A stretch of 64,000 nt of DNA from Bacteroidota bacterium (lineage in GTDB: Bacteria > Bacteroidota > Bacteroidia > Bacteroidales > Bacteroidaceae). Below, in pieces: positions 16,242-26,084 of this stretch (position 1 is its first letter; each line of letters opens with the position of its first letter). A program made the translations under genes and the position numbers. The stretch is from assembly GCA_023426145.1 (NCBI GenBank), contig JAFABG010000025.1, forward strand, positions 262,532-326,531, in the 5' to 3' direction. The notes beneath the pieces were generated by a model. It searched no databases, had not been told where the DNA came from, and saw only the letters and a list, made by a program, of their open reading frames with translations.

Positions 16242-17018
16242 TTACAACATAAAAAAGCGATCTTGCAATCCCTTTAAATAATTCCGAGAAATGATTAAAT
16301 CAGTATTATCCTGGAAAGGAGGGTAAAGTTGACAAGACTTTCCATCAATCATAGCAAGATAGTTAACATTAATAATAGCTGATTGACTTATTTGTACAAA
16401 ATCATTTGAATGATTGAGAATACTCTCAGCATTGGTACTACGCTTTAAGTTTAGCCTAGTTTGATTAAAAAGAACGACTTGCCAAAGACGTCTATCTTTT
16501 AGATATTCAAAGAAACCAATCTCCTCTTTACGCAAAAGTTTAAACCCAGTTATGGTACTAATCATAAAAACTCCTTGTTGGGGCATCAGAGCATTAAAAG
16601 AGGCAGGAGTAAAAGACGAAGGCTGAACAACTGTTGCTAAAGCTTTACGATAACGTTCAATAATTACTTCTAAATCTTTCGTTTCAAAAGGTTTTAATAA
16701 AAAATCGAAGGCAGATTCACGCAAAGCTTGAAGCAAATATTTATCATATGAAGTATAAAAAACGACCTTCATATCCCACAATATATCTGCACGCATTTCT
16801 CCTAACAAGTTAAACCCTAGAACATCTGGAAGTTGCACATCCAAAAACAGTAAATTTGGGCGCAAATCCATAATCATTTTCCGGCCTTTAGCACCTGTAC
16901 TAGCGGTACCTTTAATTTCGAATTCCGGGTATACTTCCAGTCCTTTACGCAAAGCTTCAATTGCCGTACGCTCATCATCTACAATCACGACTGTATATTT
17001 ATCTTGTGCACTCATCAT
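16242..17018 (-). CDS. LytTR-type response regulator
   Basis: A 258-residue two-component regulator. The receiver domain spans about residues 8-125, with the acidic pair in VIVDDER, phospho-acceptor Asp in LLFLDVQLPD, the conserved Thr/Ser in VFYTSYDKY and Lys in FLLKPFE. A LytTR DNA-binding domain follows at about 150-255 (GFKLLRKEEIGFFEYLKDRRLWQVVL). Its start overlaps the stop of the kinase gene by 4 bp, so the two are translationally coupled and form a cognate pair. Target genes cannot be deduced. An adjacent ATG is the alternative start. Confidence 0.93.
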   Translation of the reverse strand: MMSAQDKYTVVIVDDERTAIEALRKGLEVYPEFEIKGTASTGAKGRKMIMDLRPNLLFLDVQLPDVLGFNLLGEMRADILWDMKVVFYTSYDKYLLQALRESAFDFLLKPFETKDLEVIIERYRKALATVVQPSSFTPASFNALMPQQGVFMISTITGFKLLRKEEIGFFEYLKDRRLWQVVLFNQTRLNLKRSTNAESILNHSNDFVQISQSAIINVNYLAMIDGKSCQLYPPFQDNTDLIISRNYLKGLQDRFFML

Positions 17019-19030
17019 AAATCATAAGAAAAATAAAACGGTATGTAAACAGATACCATTGTACCCGTCTTCCCATCGTCTCGGTTCATTATATTAAAAC
17101 TAATTTTTTCTTTTTTATTTTTCGCATTAAGCAATTGAATGGTTTGATAAAGTACCTTCAAACCAGTACCTGTACCCCGCGTTGAAGAAGAAGAATTTGC
17201 AAGATACCCTCTCCCATTGTCACAAACTATAATCCGAATACCATTCTGCTCACGAGACACATGGATAACCAACTCCTTAGCTCTCTCTAATCCTGACAAC
17301 CCATGCTTAATGGCATTCTCTACAGGAATCTGCACAATCATGGAAGGAATCATCGTGTGAATCGAATCCACTCCTTCTTCTACAACGATAGACACACTAA
17401 AATCTTGATTAAACCTGCCTCTTTCCAAATTAATATAGGACTGAACAAAATCCAATTCATCTTGTAATGATACTTTTAACTTCTCAGTCAACTCCAAACT
17501 CCTTCGTAGATACTTAACCAATTCTGTCAAATTAGCTCTTACATCATCGGAATCTGAGAGTTGATTTATTTCCCGACCCAATACATTAAATGTAAAATGA
17601 GGAGAAATTCGACTTCTCAAATTTTCCATGCGCACTCGGCTAATCTGCTTAAAGAATCGTTCACGAAGAAATGCACGTTTTCTCCGCATATAAAGGAAAA
17701 TTGCCACTGCACCAACTGCAAAAATAAGACAAACTAACACCCAAACATAAATGCTAAGTTTCAACACCTTAACTTCAGCTGTCTGTCTTTGAATCTGAAT
17801 CTCTTTACGCAGCAAAACAGTATCTTGACGATAACGCATATCTAGTTCAGCCACACGTGCTTGAACTCGTTCACTACGAATAGAATCATTCAGTTCACAA
17901 TCGCGCTTTAAACATTCATAAGCATTGCGATAATCACCAGACTTTTCATAATAATGCTGCAGATATTGATTACGTATAGTCAGCATATTTGCATCAAGAT
18001 GTCCTACAGAGTCCGTACGAGCAATCATCTCACGGGCACGAGCAAAATTGCCTTTTTTCAATGAAAATTCGATCATCAAAGTTTCTATATAATGTACAGC
18101 TGAGTTATTTTGTATTTCATTAAAATAACGATAGCCCTCCTCTAGACAATTTTCTGCCGAATCCAAACGATCAGTTAAAAGATAAAGGTCACCCAAATTT
18201 ACTTTAGATAAATTGCTTTCAAATATCATCTGCGGATAATCCTTTATCACGGAGGCAGCACGACGCATGTAATCTAATGCTTGCTGATAGTCTTTCTTAT
18301 AATAGTAATGATTGCCTCTATTATTGAGGTATGACCATTTCTCTCTAATATCCATCTCGTTGAAAAAACGTCCTGCCATCTCATAGTAGTGATTAGACAT
18401 TTCAAAATCGCGTAAATCTGAATAAGTTTGCCCCAGTCCATAATAAATAGGAAACTTTGTATGATCTGGCAAACGTAGTGAATCACAAAGGAACAAAGCC
18501 CTTCGATAATATGAAGCAGTATAGGCTAACTCTCCTCTATGTAAATAAGCATCAGCGATATTCATGCAGATATCCGGCAAAAGATTGGACCTGCGTCCCT
18601 TTAAACGATAAAAGTAAGCCTTACTATAATTAGTAACAGCGGAATCTGGTTGATTGAGTTGCATCCACACATTACCATCCATGTTATATACATCAGAAAG
18701 TACATCATACCATTGAGGGCATTCTGCAGCACGTACTTGATAAGCTTTTACTAGATTATTATAATGCCGAATAGAGTCAAAATCTGAAGTAACAATAAAG
18801 GTTTTTCCATACAAGGCTAATAGCCTATAGTAGCCAATAGAATCATTTACTTGAGAAAAAGCATTACGTAATAGAAAACGAGAATAAGATAAATTACTAA
18901 ATAATGAGTCCTGGGCACGAACTTCTAAAGAATCGATATATGTATGTTCACAGAAGCTGATCCTGCGATTCCCATCTGAGCAACCACAGTTTAAGAATAA
19001 AAACAATCCTATCCACCTTAATAATTTCAT
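17015..19030 (-). CDS. TPR-containing LytS-family sensor histidine kinase (probable lipoprotein-type signal)
   Basis: A 671-residue membrane kinase. The N-terminal hydrophobic segment ends LFLFLNCGCSDGN, which resembles a lipobox or a signal anchor. A periplasmic tetratricopeptide region follows (about residues 60-380, repeats such as YYRRALFLCDSL and QALDYMRRAASVIKDY). Then come a short coiled coil, a transmembrane helix (LSIYVWVLVCLIFAVGAVAIF), and the His_kinase domain with SPHFTFNVLGREIN (phospho-acceptor His) and an ATPase domain with NAIKHGLSGLE and DNGRGY. The frame is open to a GTG at 19051; the ATG at 19030 is preferred because it begins the signal-like segment. It is coupled to the response regulator. 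Confidence 0.9.
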   Translation of the reverse strand: MKLLRWIGLFLFLNCGCSDGNRRISFCEHTYIDSLEVRAQDSLFSNLSYSRFLLRNAFSQVNDSIGYYRLLALYGKTFIVTSDFDSIRHYNNLVKAYQVRAAECPQWYDVLSDVYNMDGNVWMQLNQPDSAVTNYSKAYFYRLKGRRSNLLPDICMNIADAYLHRGELAYTASYYRRALFLCDSLRLPDHTKFPIYYGLGQTYSDLRDFEMSNHYYEMAGRFFNEMDIREKWSYLNNRGNHYYYKKDYQQALDYMRRAASVIKDYPQMIFESNLSKVNLGDLYLLTDRLDSAENCLEEGYRYFNEIQNNSAVHYIETLMIEFSLKKGNFARAREMIARTDSVGHLDANMLTIRNQYLQHYYEKSGDYRNAYECLKRDCELNDSIRSERVQARVAELDMRYRQDTVLLRKEIQIQRQTAEVKVLKLSIYVWVLVCLIFAVGAVAIFLYMRRKRAFLRERFFKQISRVRMENLRSRISPHFTFNVLGREINQLSDSDDVRANLTELVKYLRRSLELTEKLKVSLQDELDFVQSYINLERGRFNQDFSVSIVVEEGVDSIHTMIPSMIVQIPVENAIKHGLSGLERAKELVIHVSREQNGIRIIVCDNGRGYLANSSSSTRGTGTGLKVLYQTIQLLNAKNKKEKISFNIMNRDDGKTGTMVSVYIPFYFSYDL

Positions 19031-19081
19031 AGTAAATATACGCCTTGTCACTACTCTCGTTCGTGTTCGGTTTTGAATTCA

Positions 19082-19089
19082 CAAAAATA
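19082..19089 (-). promoter_or_regulatory. -7 box for the kinase-regulator operon
   Basis: On the minus strand the sequence is TATTTTTG, 52 bp upstream of the kinase ATG. It shares a short divergent region with the cysE promoter. Confidence 0.5.
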
Positions 19090-19131
19090 CATTATTTATA
19101 CTGAATCTCAACGAAATTTATTATTTTTTTA

Positions 19132-19139
19132 TACCTTTG
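19132..19139 (+). promoter_or_regulatory. -7 box upstream of cysE
   Basis: TACCTTTG matches TAnnTTTG, 30 bp before the cysE ATG at 19170. Confidence 0.55.
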
Positions 19140-19169
19140 TCCCCATATCTAAAATGAGTAACTGACCTA

Positions 19170-20072
19170 ATGAGTCCATTAAACTTTACCCACATTCTGA
19201 CACAGGCAGTCGATGAGCTATCGGAAAGCGAATCCTACAAAGGACTGTTTCATCAACATAAAGATGGAGAGCCACTACCTTCTGCCAAAGTTTTGTATGA
19301 AATTATTGAGCTCTCACGTGCTATTCTCTTCCCCGGGTACTACGGAAATTCTTCTATTAATAGCCGCACTATCAAGTATCACATCGGTGTAAATATTGAA
19401 AAACTATTTGACATACTTTCGGAGCAAATTCTCTCTGGGCTGTGCTTTAGTATAGAAGAAAGAAAATGCAACACTTGTTCTGATGCACGAAGAGAAGAAG
19501 CAAGCCGTCTAGCAGCTAAATTTATCAGCAAGTTACCCGAAATGAGGAGAATATTGGCTACAGACGTTGAAGCAGCCTACAATGGAGACCCAGCTGCTCA
19601 GAGTTACGGTGAAGTCATTTTTTGCTATCCAGCCATAAAGGCGATCAGCAACTACCGTATTGCACACGAACTCCTAAAATTGGGCGTTCCTTTAATTCCA
19701 CGTATGATTACGGAAATGGCTCATAGCGAGACTGGTATTGACATCCATCCAGGTGCAAAAATTGGAAATCACTTTACTATAGATCATGGAACAGGAGTCG
19801 TTATTGGAGCAACCAGCATCATTGGTAATAATGTAAAGCTATACCAAGGTGTCACTTTAGGTGCAAAAAGTTTCCCGTTGGATGCTGAAGGAAAACCAAT
19901 TAAAGGAATTCCTCGTCATCCCATATTGGAAGATAACGTTATCGTGTATTCTAACGCCACCATATTGGGAAGAATTACGATCGGCAAAGATGCAACTGTA
20001 GGTGGCAATATTTGGGTAACCGAAAATGTACCGGCAGGTGTAAGAATCGTCCAAACAAAAGCTAAAAAATAA
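19170..20072 (+). CDS. cysE: Serine O-acetyltransferase
   Basis: A 300-residue hexapeptide-repeat acyltransferase that makes O-acetyl-L-serine from serine and acetyl-CoA, the first step of cysteine synthesis. The N-terminal helical half spans about residues 1-180. The left-handed beta-helix follows, with GIDIHPGAKIGNHFTIDHGTGVVIGATSIIGNNVKLYQGVTLG, in which the catalytic His-Asp pair (IDHGTG) is visible. The long N-terminal region resembles the EpsC/long bacterial form. It starts a plus-strand run with an RNA methyltransferase 16 bp downstream. Confidence 0.92.
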   Translation: MSPLNFTHILTQAVDELSESESYKGLFHQHKDGEPLPSAKVLYEIIELSRAILFPGYYGNSSINSRTIKYHIGVNIEKLFDILSEQILSGLCFSIEERKCNTCSDARREEASRLAAKFISKLPEMRRILATDVEAAYNGDPAAQSYGEVIFCYPAIKAISNYRIAHELLKLGVPLIPRMITEMAHSETGIDIHPGAKIGNHFTIDHGTGVVIGATSIIGNNVKLYQGVTLGAKSFPLDAEGKPIKGIPRHPILEDNVIVYSNATILGRITIGKDATVGGNIWVTENVPAGVRIVQTKAKK

Positions 20073-20088
20073 AATCAAATAATTATAT

Positions 20089-21486
20089 ATGAGCGAACAA
20101 TTCGAAATGATAGCCAAGACCTTCCAAGGACTGGAGGAGATACTTGCTGAAGAACTTACTACACTTGGTGCCAACGATATCCAGATAGGACGCCGAATGG
20201 TTTCTTTTACTGGTGACAAATGCATGATGTACAAAGCAAATTTCTGCCTTCGCACGGCTATACGAATTCTTAAACCTATCAAACACTTCTCAGCCAAAGA
20301 TGCTGATGAGGTATATAACGAAATACAAGCTATACCTTGGGAAGAATATTTGGATATTGACAAAACCTTCGCCATTGACGCTGTTGTTTTTAGCGATGAG
20401 TTTCGTCATTCAAAATTCGTATCGTATAAAGTCAAAGATGCTATTGTCGATTACTTCCGTGAAAAAACAGGCAAACGCCCATCTGTACGCATAAACAACC
20501 CTGACGTCCTACTCAATATTCATATTGCGCAAACAACATGTACACTTTCTTTAGACTCTTCTGGAGAATCTCTCCATCGGAGAGGCTATCGTCAAGAAGC
20601 TGTAGAAGCACCGTTAAATGAAGTGTTAGCTGCAGGAATGATCTTAATGACAGGATGGAAAGGTGAATGCGACTTAATTGACCCAATGTGTGGCTCAGGA
20701 ACAATACCTGTTGAAGCAGCACTGATTGCTAGAAACATTGCGCCTGGAGTTTTCCGAAAAGGATTTGCTTTTGAGAAATGGAATGATTTCGATGCTGATC
20801 TGTTTGATGAGATCTATAACGATGACAGCCAAGAGCGTGACTTTACTCACAAGATATACGGATACGATAACAATCCTAAAGCCAATGAAATAGCTGTTCA
20901 TAATATTAAAGCTGCTGGAGTATCTAAAGATGTTGTGTTAAAGCTCCAACCCTTTCAACAGTTTGAACAACCACAGGAAAAATCAATCATCATCATGAAT
21001 CCTCCTTATGGAGAACGTATTTCCACGAATGATTTACTTGGCCTGTACCAGATGATTGGGGAACGATTGAAACACGCATTTGTAGGCAATCACGCTTGGG
21101 TGCTTTCATACAGAGAAGAATGTTTCGATCAGATTGGGCTGAAAGCTAGCACAAAAGTTCCATTATTCAATGGCGCTTTAGAATGCGAGTTCCGAAAATA
21201 TGAAATTTTCGATGGCAAATACAAAGAGTTCAAAGGACAAGAAAGCTCTGATGATAAAGAAAGAAAGGAATTTAAACCTCGAAAAGAGGGCGATTTCAAG
21301 CCACGCCGTGAAGGTGATTTCAAGCATAGAAGAGAAGGTGAATTCAAACCTAGACGAGAAGAAGGTAGTTTTAAGCGAGAAGATAAAAATAAAAGGACTG
21401 GAAAAGAATTCCACGGAGACAGAGATGCAAAACCGCGAGAATTCAGAGGCAATAGAGAGCCTAGAATACCTAAAAAAGACAAATAA
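20089..21486 (+). CDS. THUMP-domain 23S rRNA (guanine-N2)-methyltransferase, RlmL/RlmK-N type, with basic repeat tail
   Basis: A 465-residue SAM-dependent RNA methyltransferase, similar to the N-terminal half of RlmL (m2G2445 of 23S rRNA). The THUMP domain lies at about residues 40-155. The Rossmann methyltransferase follows, with DPMCGSGTIPVEAALIA (SAM site) and the catalytic motif MNPPYGER. From about residue 385 to the end the chain turns into an Arg/Lys-rich low-complexity tail containing about five variants of (D/E)FKxRREG. This is likely a disordered RNA- or ribosome-binding extension. It ends 24 bp before the peptidase gene. The exact target nucleotide is inferred. Confidence 0.88.
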   Translation: MSEQFEMIAKTFQGLEEILAEELTTLGANDIQIGRRMVSFTGDKCMMYKANFCLRTAIRILKPIKHFSAKDADEVYNEIQAIPWEEYLDIDKTFAIDAVVFSDEFRHSKFVSYKVKDAIVDYFREKTGKRPSVRINNPDVLLNIHIAQTTCTLSLDSSGESLHRRGYRQEAVEAPLNEVLAAGMILMTGWKGECDLIDPMCGSGTIPVEAALIARNIAPGVFRKGFAFEKWNDFDADLFDEIYNDDSQERDFTHKIYGYDNNPKANEIAVHNIKAAGVSKDVVLKLQPFQQFEQPQEKSIIIMNPPYGERISTNDLLGLYQMIGERLKHAFVGNHAWVLSYREECFDQIGLKASTKVPLFNGALECEFRKYEIFDGKYKEFKGQESSDDKERKEFKPRKEGDFKPRREGDFKHRREGEFKPRREEGSFKREDKNKRTGKEFHGDRDAKPREFRGNREPRIPKKDK

Positions 21487-21510
21487 TAGAAATAATAAAA
21501 ACAGGAAGCA

Positions 21511-23706
21511 ATGAGTAAAATAGTGAAAAGAGTCATTCTGCTGTTACTGGCACTACCAATCGGATGCAATCTTATGGCACAGGAATTAAAAAAACTGACA
21601 CTGGAAGACTTAATTCCAGGAGGTGAGACCTATCGTTTCGCAGAAAACATGTATGGATTGCAATGGTGGGGTGATGAGTGCATTAAGCCAACAATAGATA
21701 CAATTTATACAATTCAGCCCAAGACTGGCAAAGAAACCATACTCACGACTCTCTCACAAATTAACAAGGTGCTTGCAGAGAATAAAGCCGGAAAACTGCC
21801 ACACCCATACTCAATTCGCTTTCCCTGGGCTGATAAAGCACAATTATTAGTGAAGATCTCTAACAAATTTATCGTATACGACTTTGAGAAAAACCAAATA
21901 ATTAGTACGCTCCAACTAAAAGAGAAAGCAACTAATGAAGACTTTTGTGCCGGTAACGGAATGGTAGCATATACAATTAAAAACAATTTGTATGTAAACG
22001 ATAGGGAAATTACTAATGAACCAGAAGGCGTTGTATGTGGGCAAAGCGTACACCGCAATGAGTTTGGGATCAACAAAGGTACATTCTGGAGTCCAAAAGG
22101 TAAGCTGTTAGCGTTCTATCGAATGGACGAAAGCATGGTTACTCAATACCCGCTAGTAGACATTACTACAAGAGTGGGCGAAGTAAATAATATCCGATAT
22201 CCAATGGCAGGAATGACAAGCCACCAAGTTAAAATAGGCGTTTACAATCCTGCTACTGATAAGAGTATCTATCTCAATACTGGCGATCCAACTAACCGCT
22301 ATTTCACTAACATTAGTTGGTCACCAGACGAAGAGAGTATTTATCTGATTGAATTAAATCGTGATCAGAATCACGCCAAGCTTTGTCAATACAATGCAAC
22401 CACAGGAGAATTGATTGGAGTTCTTTATGAAGAAATGCATCCAAAATACGTAGAGCCTCAAACGCCTATCGTTTTTCTCCCTTGGGATTCTACTAAATTT
22501 ATTTTCCAAAGCCAACGTGATGGATTCAATCATCTCTATTTACTAGATATAAAGGCGGATGACTCTAAAGAAAAAACCTACAAAAGTCTAAATGGTGGTA
22601 GTTATTGCCAAGCAAAGCAAGTAACACAATTGACTAAAGGAGAATGGCTTGTTAGTGATCTATTAGGTTTCAATGAAAAGAGAAAAGAAGTCATATTCAC
22701 AGCTAGAGAAGGATTGAAAAGCGGACAGTTTACCGTTAATGTTAAGAACGGCAAAATGAATAAGACGTTCAGCACTTGTAACGAAAGCGAACATAATGGT
22801 GTTTTAAATGCTTCAGGAACGTTTCTCATCGATCGATATGCTACTAAAAATCAGCCTCGAAACATTGATTTGGTGGATACTAAAACGTTTAAGTCGCTCA
22901 ACCTATTGACATCAAAAAGCCCTTATGAAGGCTATCAGTTACCTACTATTGAAACTGGTACCATTAAAGCAGCTGACGGAACTACCGACCTTTATTATCG
23001 GCTCACTAAACCTGCGGATTTTGACCCAAACAAAAAATATCCGGTTATTGTCTATGTATACGGAGGACCACATGCACAACTTGTCACTGGAGGATGGCTT
23101 AACGGAACCCGTGGATGGGACATTTACATGGCCAACAAGGGCTATATCATGTTCACTCTCGATAATAGAGGAAGTGAAAATAGAGGTTTAGCGTTTGAAA
23201 ACGTCACTTTCCGTCATTTAGGCATTGAAGAAGGAAAAGATCAAGTAAAAGGAATTGAGTTTCTAAAATCATTACCCTACGTTGACGGTCAACGAATCGG
23301 CGTCCACGGCTGGAGCTTCGGAGGGCATATGACTACCGCTCTTATGCTGAGATATCCAGAAATATTCAAAGTCGGAGTTGCCGGTGGTCCAGTTATTGAC
23401 TGGGCATACTATGAAGTAATGTACGGTGAACGATATATGGATACTCCAGAAAGCAATCCTGAAGGCTACAAAGAATGCAACCTGAAGAATCTTGCTGGAC
23501 AATTGAAAGGACATCTTCTCATCATTCATGACGACCATGATGACACCTGCGTGCCTCAACATACTTTATCCTTTATGAAAGCCTGCATAGATGCCCGTAC
23601 ATACCCAGACCTGTTTGTATACCCTTGTCATAAACATAACGTTTCAGGGCGCGACCGCGTACATTTGCACGAGAAAATCACTCGATATTTTGAAGAACAT
23701 CTATAA
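21511..23706 (+). CDS. Dipeptidyl-peptidase IV (S9B serine peptidase)
   Basis: A 731-residue exported prolyl dipeptidyl peptidase that removes X-Pro (and X-Ala) dipeptides from peptide N-termini. A signal peptide covers about residues 1-24 (LLLLALPIGCNLMAQ). The eight-bladed propeller domain spans about 60-470. The alpha/beta-hydrolase domain has the nucleophile Ser602 in GWSFGGH, the acidic residue in HDDHDDTCVP (about 678) and the His in CHKHNV (about 711). The internal YMANKGYIMFTLDNRGSENRG segment is typical of S9 peptidases. It probably works in the periplasm on peptides brought in by systems such as the SusCD locus downstream. Confidence 0.95.
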   Translation: MSKIVKRVILLLLALPIGCNLMAQELKKLTLEDLIPGGETYRFAENMYGLQWWGDECIKPTIDTIYTIQPKTGKETILTTLSQINKVLAENKAGKLPHPYSIRFPWADKAQLLVKISNKFIVYDFEKNQIISTLQLKEKATNEDFCAGNGMVAYTIKNNLYVNDREITNEPEGVVCGQSVHRNEFGINKGTFWSPKGKLLAFYRMDESMVTQYPLVDITTRVGEVNNIRYPMAGMTSHQVKIGVYNPATDKSIYLNTGDPTNRYFTNISWSPDEESIYLIELNRDQNHAKLCQYNATTGELIGVLYEEMHPKYVEPQTPIVFLPWDSTKFIFQSQRDGFNHLYLLDIKADDSKEKTYKSLNGGSYCQAKQVTQLTKGEWLVSDLLGFNEKRKEVIFTAREGLKSGQFTVNVKNGKMNKTFSTCNESEHNGVLNASGTFLIDRYATKNQPRNIDLVDTKTFKSLNLLTSKSPYEGYQLPTIETGTIKAADGTTDLYYRLTKPADFDPNKKYPVIVYVYGGPHAQLVTGGWLNGTRGWDIYMANKGYIMFTLDNRGSENRGLAFENVTFRHLGIEEGKDQVKGIEFLKSLPYVDGQRIGVHGWSFGGHMTTALMLRYPEIFKVGVAGGPVIDWAYYEVMYGERYMDTPESNPEGYKECNLKNLAGQLKGHLLIIHDDHDDTCVPQHTLSFMKACIDARTYPDLFVYPCHKHNVSGRDRVHLHEKITRYFEEHL

Positions 23707-23759
23707 TAATCTGACCTACAGCTTATAAAATACAGAAAACTCATAACCAAATACTCATT

Positions 23760-25034
23760 ATGAAGATATTATTACTAGGCTCGGGCGGCCGCGAACATGC
23801 ACTAGCATGGAAAATTGCCCAAAGTCCGAAAGTTGAGAAACTATACATTGCTCCAGGAAATGCAGGAACAAACGCAGTAGGCGAAAATATCAACATTAAA
23901 GCAACTGACTTTGAAGCAATCAGCGTTTTCGCCCTTAAGGAAGATATCAAGATGATAGTAGTAGGTCCTGAGGACCCATTAGTCGAAGGAATCTATGATT
24001 ACTTCCAAAACCGTCAAGAACTAAGTCATATAGCAGTAATTGGCCCTTCAGCAAATGGTGCACAACTTGAAGGAAGCAAAGAATTTGCTAAAGGTTTTAT
24101 GATGCGCCATCACATTCCAACAGCACGATATAAAAGCATCACAGCTGATAACATAGAAGAAGGCATTACATTCCTTGAAACATTGGAAGCACCTTACGTA
24201 CTTAAAGCTGACGGACTATGTGCTGGAAAAGGTGTCCTCATCCTTCCTACCCTCGAAGAAGCCAAGAAGGAACTTAAAGAGATGCTTGGCGGCATGTTCG
24301 GTTCAGCATCAACAACGGTTGTGATTGAAGAATTCTTAAGCGGAATTGAGTGTTCTGTCTTTGTACTCTCTGATGGAGAGCACTATAAAGTGCTTCCTGT
24401 AGCTAAAGACTATAAAAGAATTGGAGAGGGTGATCAAGGTCTTAATACAGGAGGAATGGGAAGCGTAACCCCTGTGCCATTTGCCGACGAAGCTTATATG
24501 GAAAAGGTACGAACCCGTATCATTGAACCGACCATCAAAGGCCTAAAAGAAGAAAATATAACTTATAAGGGTTTTATCTTCCTAGGATTAATTAAAGTGA
24601 AAGGAGAGCCAATGGTCATAGAATATAATGTCCGCATGGGTGACCCCGAAACCGAAAGCGTAATGCTGCGTATTAAGAGTGACTTTGTGGAGCTTCTCGA
24701 AGGTACTGCGGCAGGTAATTTGAACGAAAAAACACTTATAGAAGATCTACGTCCAGCAGCTTGTGTTATTCTAGTAAGCGGAGGTTACCCTGAAGCATAC
24801 GAAAAAGGATTCCCAATTAGCGGGCTAGAAGCAGCTGCATCCACTGATAGTATTATTTTCCACGCCGGTACATCTATCAAAGATGGAGAAGTGGTTACGA
24901 ATGGAGGCCGCGTCATTGCTGTATGCTCCTATGGTGAGACAAAAGAAGAAGCACTTGCACAAAGCTATAAAGTAGCTGATATTATAGACTTTAACAAGAA
25001 ATATTTCCGTCGCGACATCGGATTCGACTTATAA
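23760..25034 (+). CDS. purD: Phosphoribosylamine-glycine ligase
   Basis: A 424-residue ATP-grasp enzyme joining phosphoribosylamine and glycine in step two of de novo purine synthesis. Landmarks are the N-terminal LLLGSGGREHALAWKIAQS, the ATP-grasp core (YVLKADGLCAGKGVLIL), GLNTGGMGSVTPVPF, and the metal-site segment EYNVRMGDPETESVMLRI. Length is normal. No other pur gene is adjacent. Gap to the peptidase is 53 bp and to the following membrane-protein gene 39 bp. Confidence 0.97.
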   Translation: MKILLLGSGGREHALAWKIAQSPKVEKLYIAPGNAGTNAVGENINIKATDFEAISVFALKEDIKMIVVGPEDPLVEGIYDYFQNRQELSHIAVIGPSANGAQLEGSKEFAKGFMMRHHIPTARYKSITADNIEEGITFLETLEAPYVLKADGLCAGKGVLILPTLEEAKKELKEMLGGMFGSASTTVVIEEFLSGIECSVFVLSDGEHYKVLPVAKDYKRIGEGDQGLNTGGMGSVTPVPFADEAYMEKVRTRIIEPTIKGLKEENITYKGFIFLGLIKVKGEPMVIEYNVRMGDPETESVMLRIKSDFVELLEGTAAGNLNEKTLIEDLRPAACVILVSGGYPEAYEKGFPISGLEAAASTDSIIFHAGTSIKDGEVVTNGGRVIAVCSYGETKEEALAQSYKVADIIDFNKKYFRRDIGFDL

Positions 25035-25073
25035 ATAAAGGAAGACTACTCTGAACTGAATAGATAAGAAGAC

Positions 25074-26084
25074 ATGAGGAATAGAAGACTACAAAGTCTG
25101 ATTACAGCTGGAAGGTGGACTCTGCCGACCACTATTTTCATATGCGCCCTTTGCTGGGCGCTAACCTCTGTGTTCTTACCCAATCTGGAACTGGAAACTA
25201 GCACAGAAGAAAGTGCAGCTTTTTGGGTGTCGATCCGAACTCTATTACCTGCAGGTTGGATAGAGAAGATTGCAAGCTACGTTATTTATGCCATCATTGG
25301 CTATTTCTTGATTGAGTTAAATAATAGATTCGGCATAATCCGTATGCGAGCTTCCATACAAACTGCCGCATATTTTCTGCTTGTTACAGCATGTCCTGAG
25401 ATGCATTTGTTGTGTGCAGGAGATATTGCTGCTATTGCTTTCCTCATCTCTATCTTTTTTTTATTTAGAAGTTATCAGCAGACTTATGCGGCTAGCGATT
25501 TATTCTACTCATTCCTATTTATAGGACTAGGAAGCCTTCTTTTTCCACAACTCAACTTACTTTTAGTACTTTGGTTCATAGAAGCTTATCGCTTTCAAGC
25601 CCTCACGCTTCGTAGCATATGCGGTGCATTGCTTGGATGGACATTACCCTATTGGATACTATTTGGACATGCGTTCTACCATAATCAAATGGATCTTTTC
25701 TACCAGCCTTTTCTCAATCTAACTAGGTTCGACAATATTTTTAATATACAAATCCTACACCCTTGGGAATTGGCCACACTCGGTTATCTGCTTGTGTTAT
25801 TTATATTCAGTGCTACTCATTGCATTATTGCAGGATTTGAAGATAAAATCCGTACTCGAGCCTACGTACAATTTCTAATTAATCTAACGCTTATTCTTTT
25901 CCTGCTTATTGCACTACAACCCTCACATTGCACCGATTTCTTACCCCTACTCATGATTAGTAGTAGCATATTAATCGGGCATCTTTTTGTGTTGACAAAC
26001 AGTAAAACGTCTAACATCATTTTTTTAGTGTCCTTATCCGGACTCATCCTTTTATTTGCATTTAACCTATGGACGCTTTTATAA
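25074..26084 (+). CDS. Polytopic membrane protein of unknown function
   Basis: A 336-residue integral membrane protein with about nine or ten predicted helices, including segments near residues 17-36, 65-84, 98-110, 114-135, 143-170 and 285-335. There is no signal peptide or recognised catalytic motif. Between the purD and YqaA-like genes it looks like a conserved Bacteroidales hypothetical. Its last 16 bp overlap the start of the YqaA-like gene, so the two are probably made together. No function can be assigned. Confidence 0.7.
   Translation: MRNRRLQSLITAGRWTLPTTIFICALCWALTSVFLPNLELETSTEESAAFWVSIRTLLPAGWIEKIASYVIYAIIGYFLIELNNRFGIIRMRASIQTAAYFLLVTACPEMHLLCAGDIAAIAFLISIFFLFRSYQQTYAASDLFYSFLFIGLGSLLFPQLNLLLVLWFIEAYRFQALTLRSICGALLGWTLPYWILFGHAFYHNQMDLFYQPFLNLTRFDNIFNIQILHPWELATLGYLLVLFIFSATHCIIAGFEDKIRTRAYVQFLINLTLILFLLIALQPSHCTDFLPLLMISSSILIGHLFVLTNSKTSNIIFLVSLSGLILLFAFNLWTLL

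Noticed and set aside
16242..19030. Two-component pair as a regulator of the neighbouring DUF3836 or cysE genes
   Set aside because: Adjacency is the only support. No shared operator motif was found, so no regulatory link is claimed.
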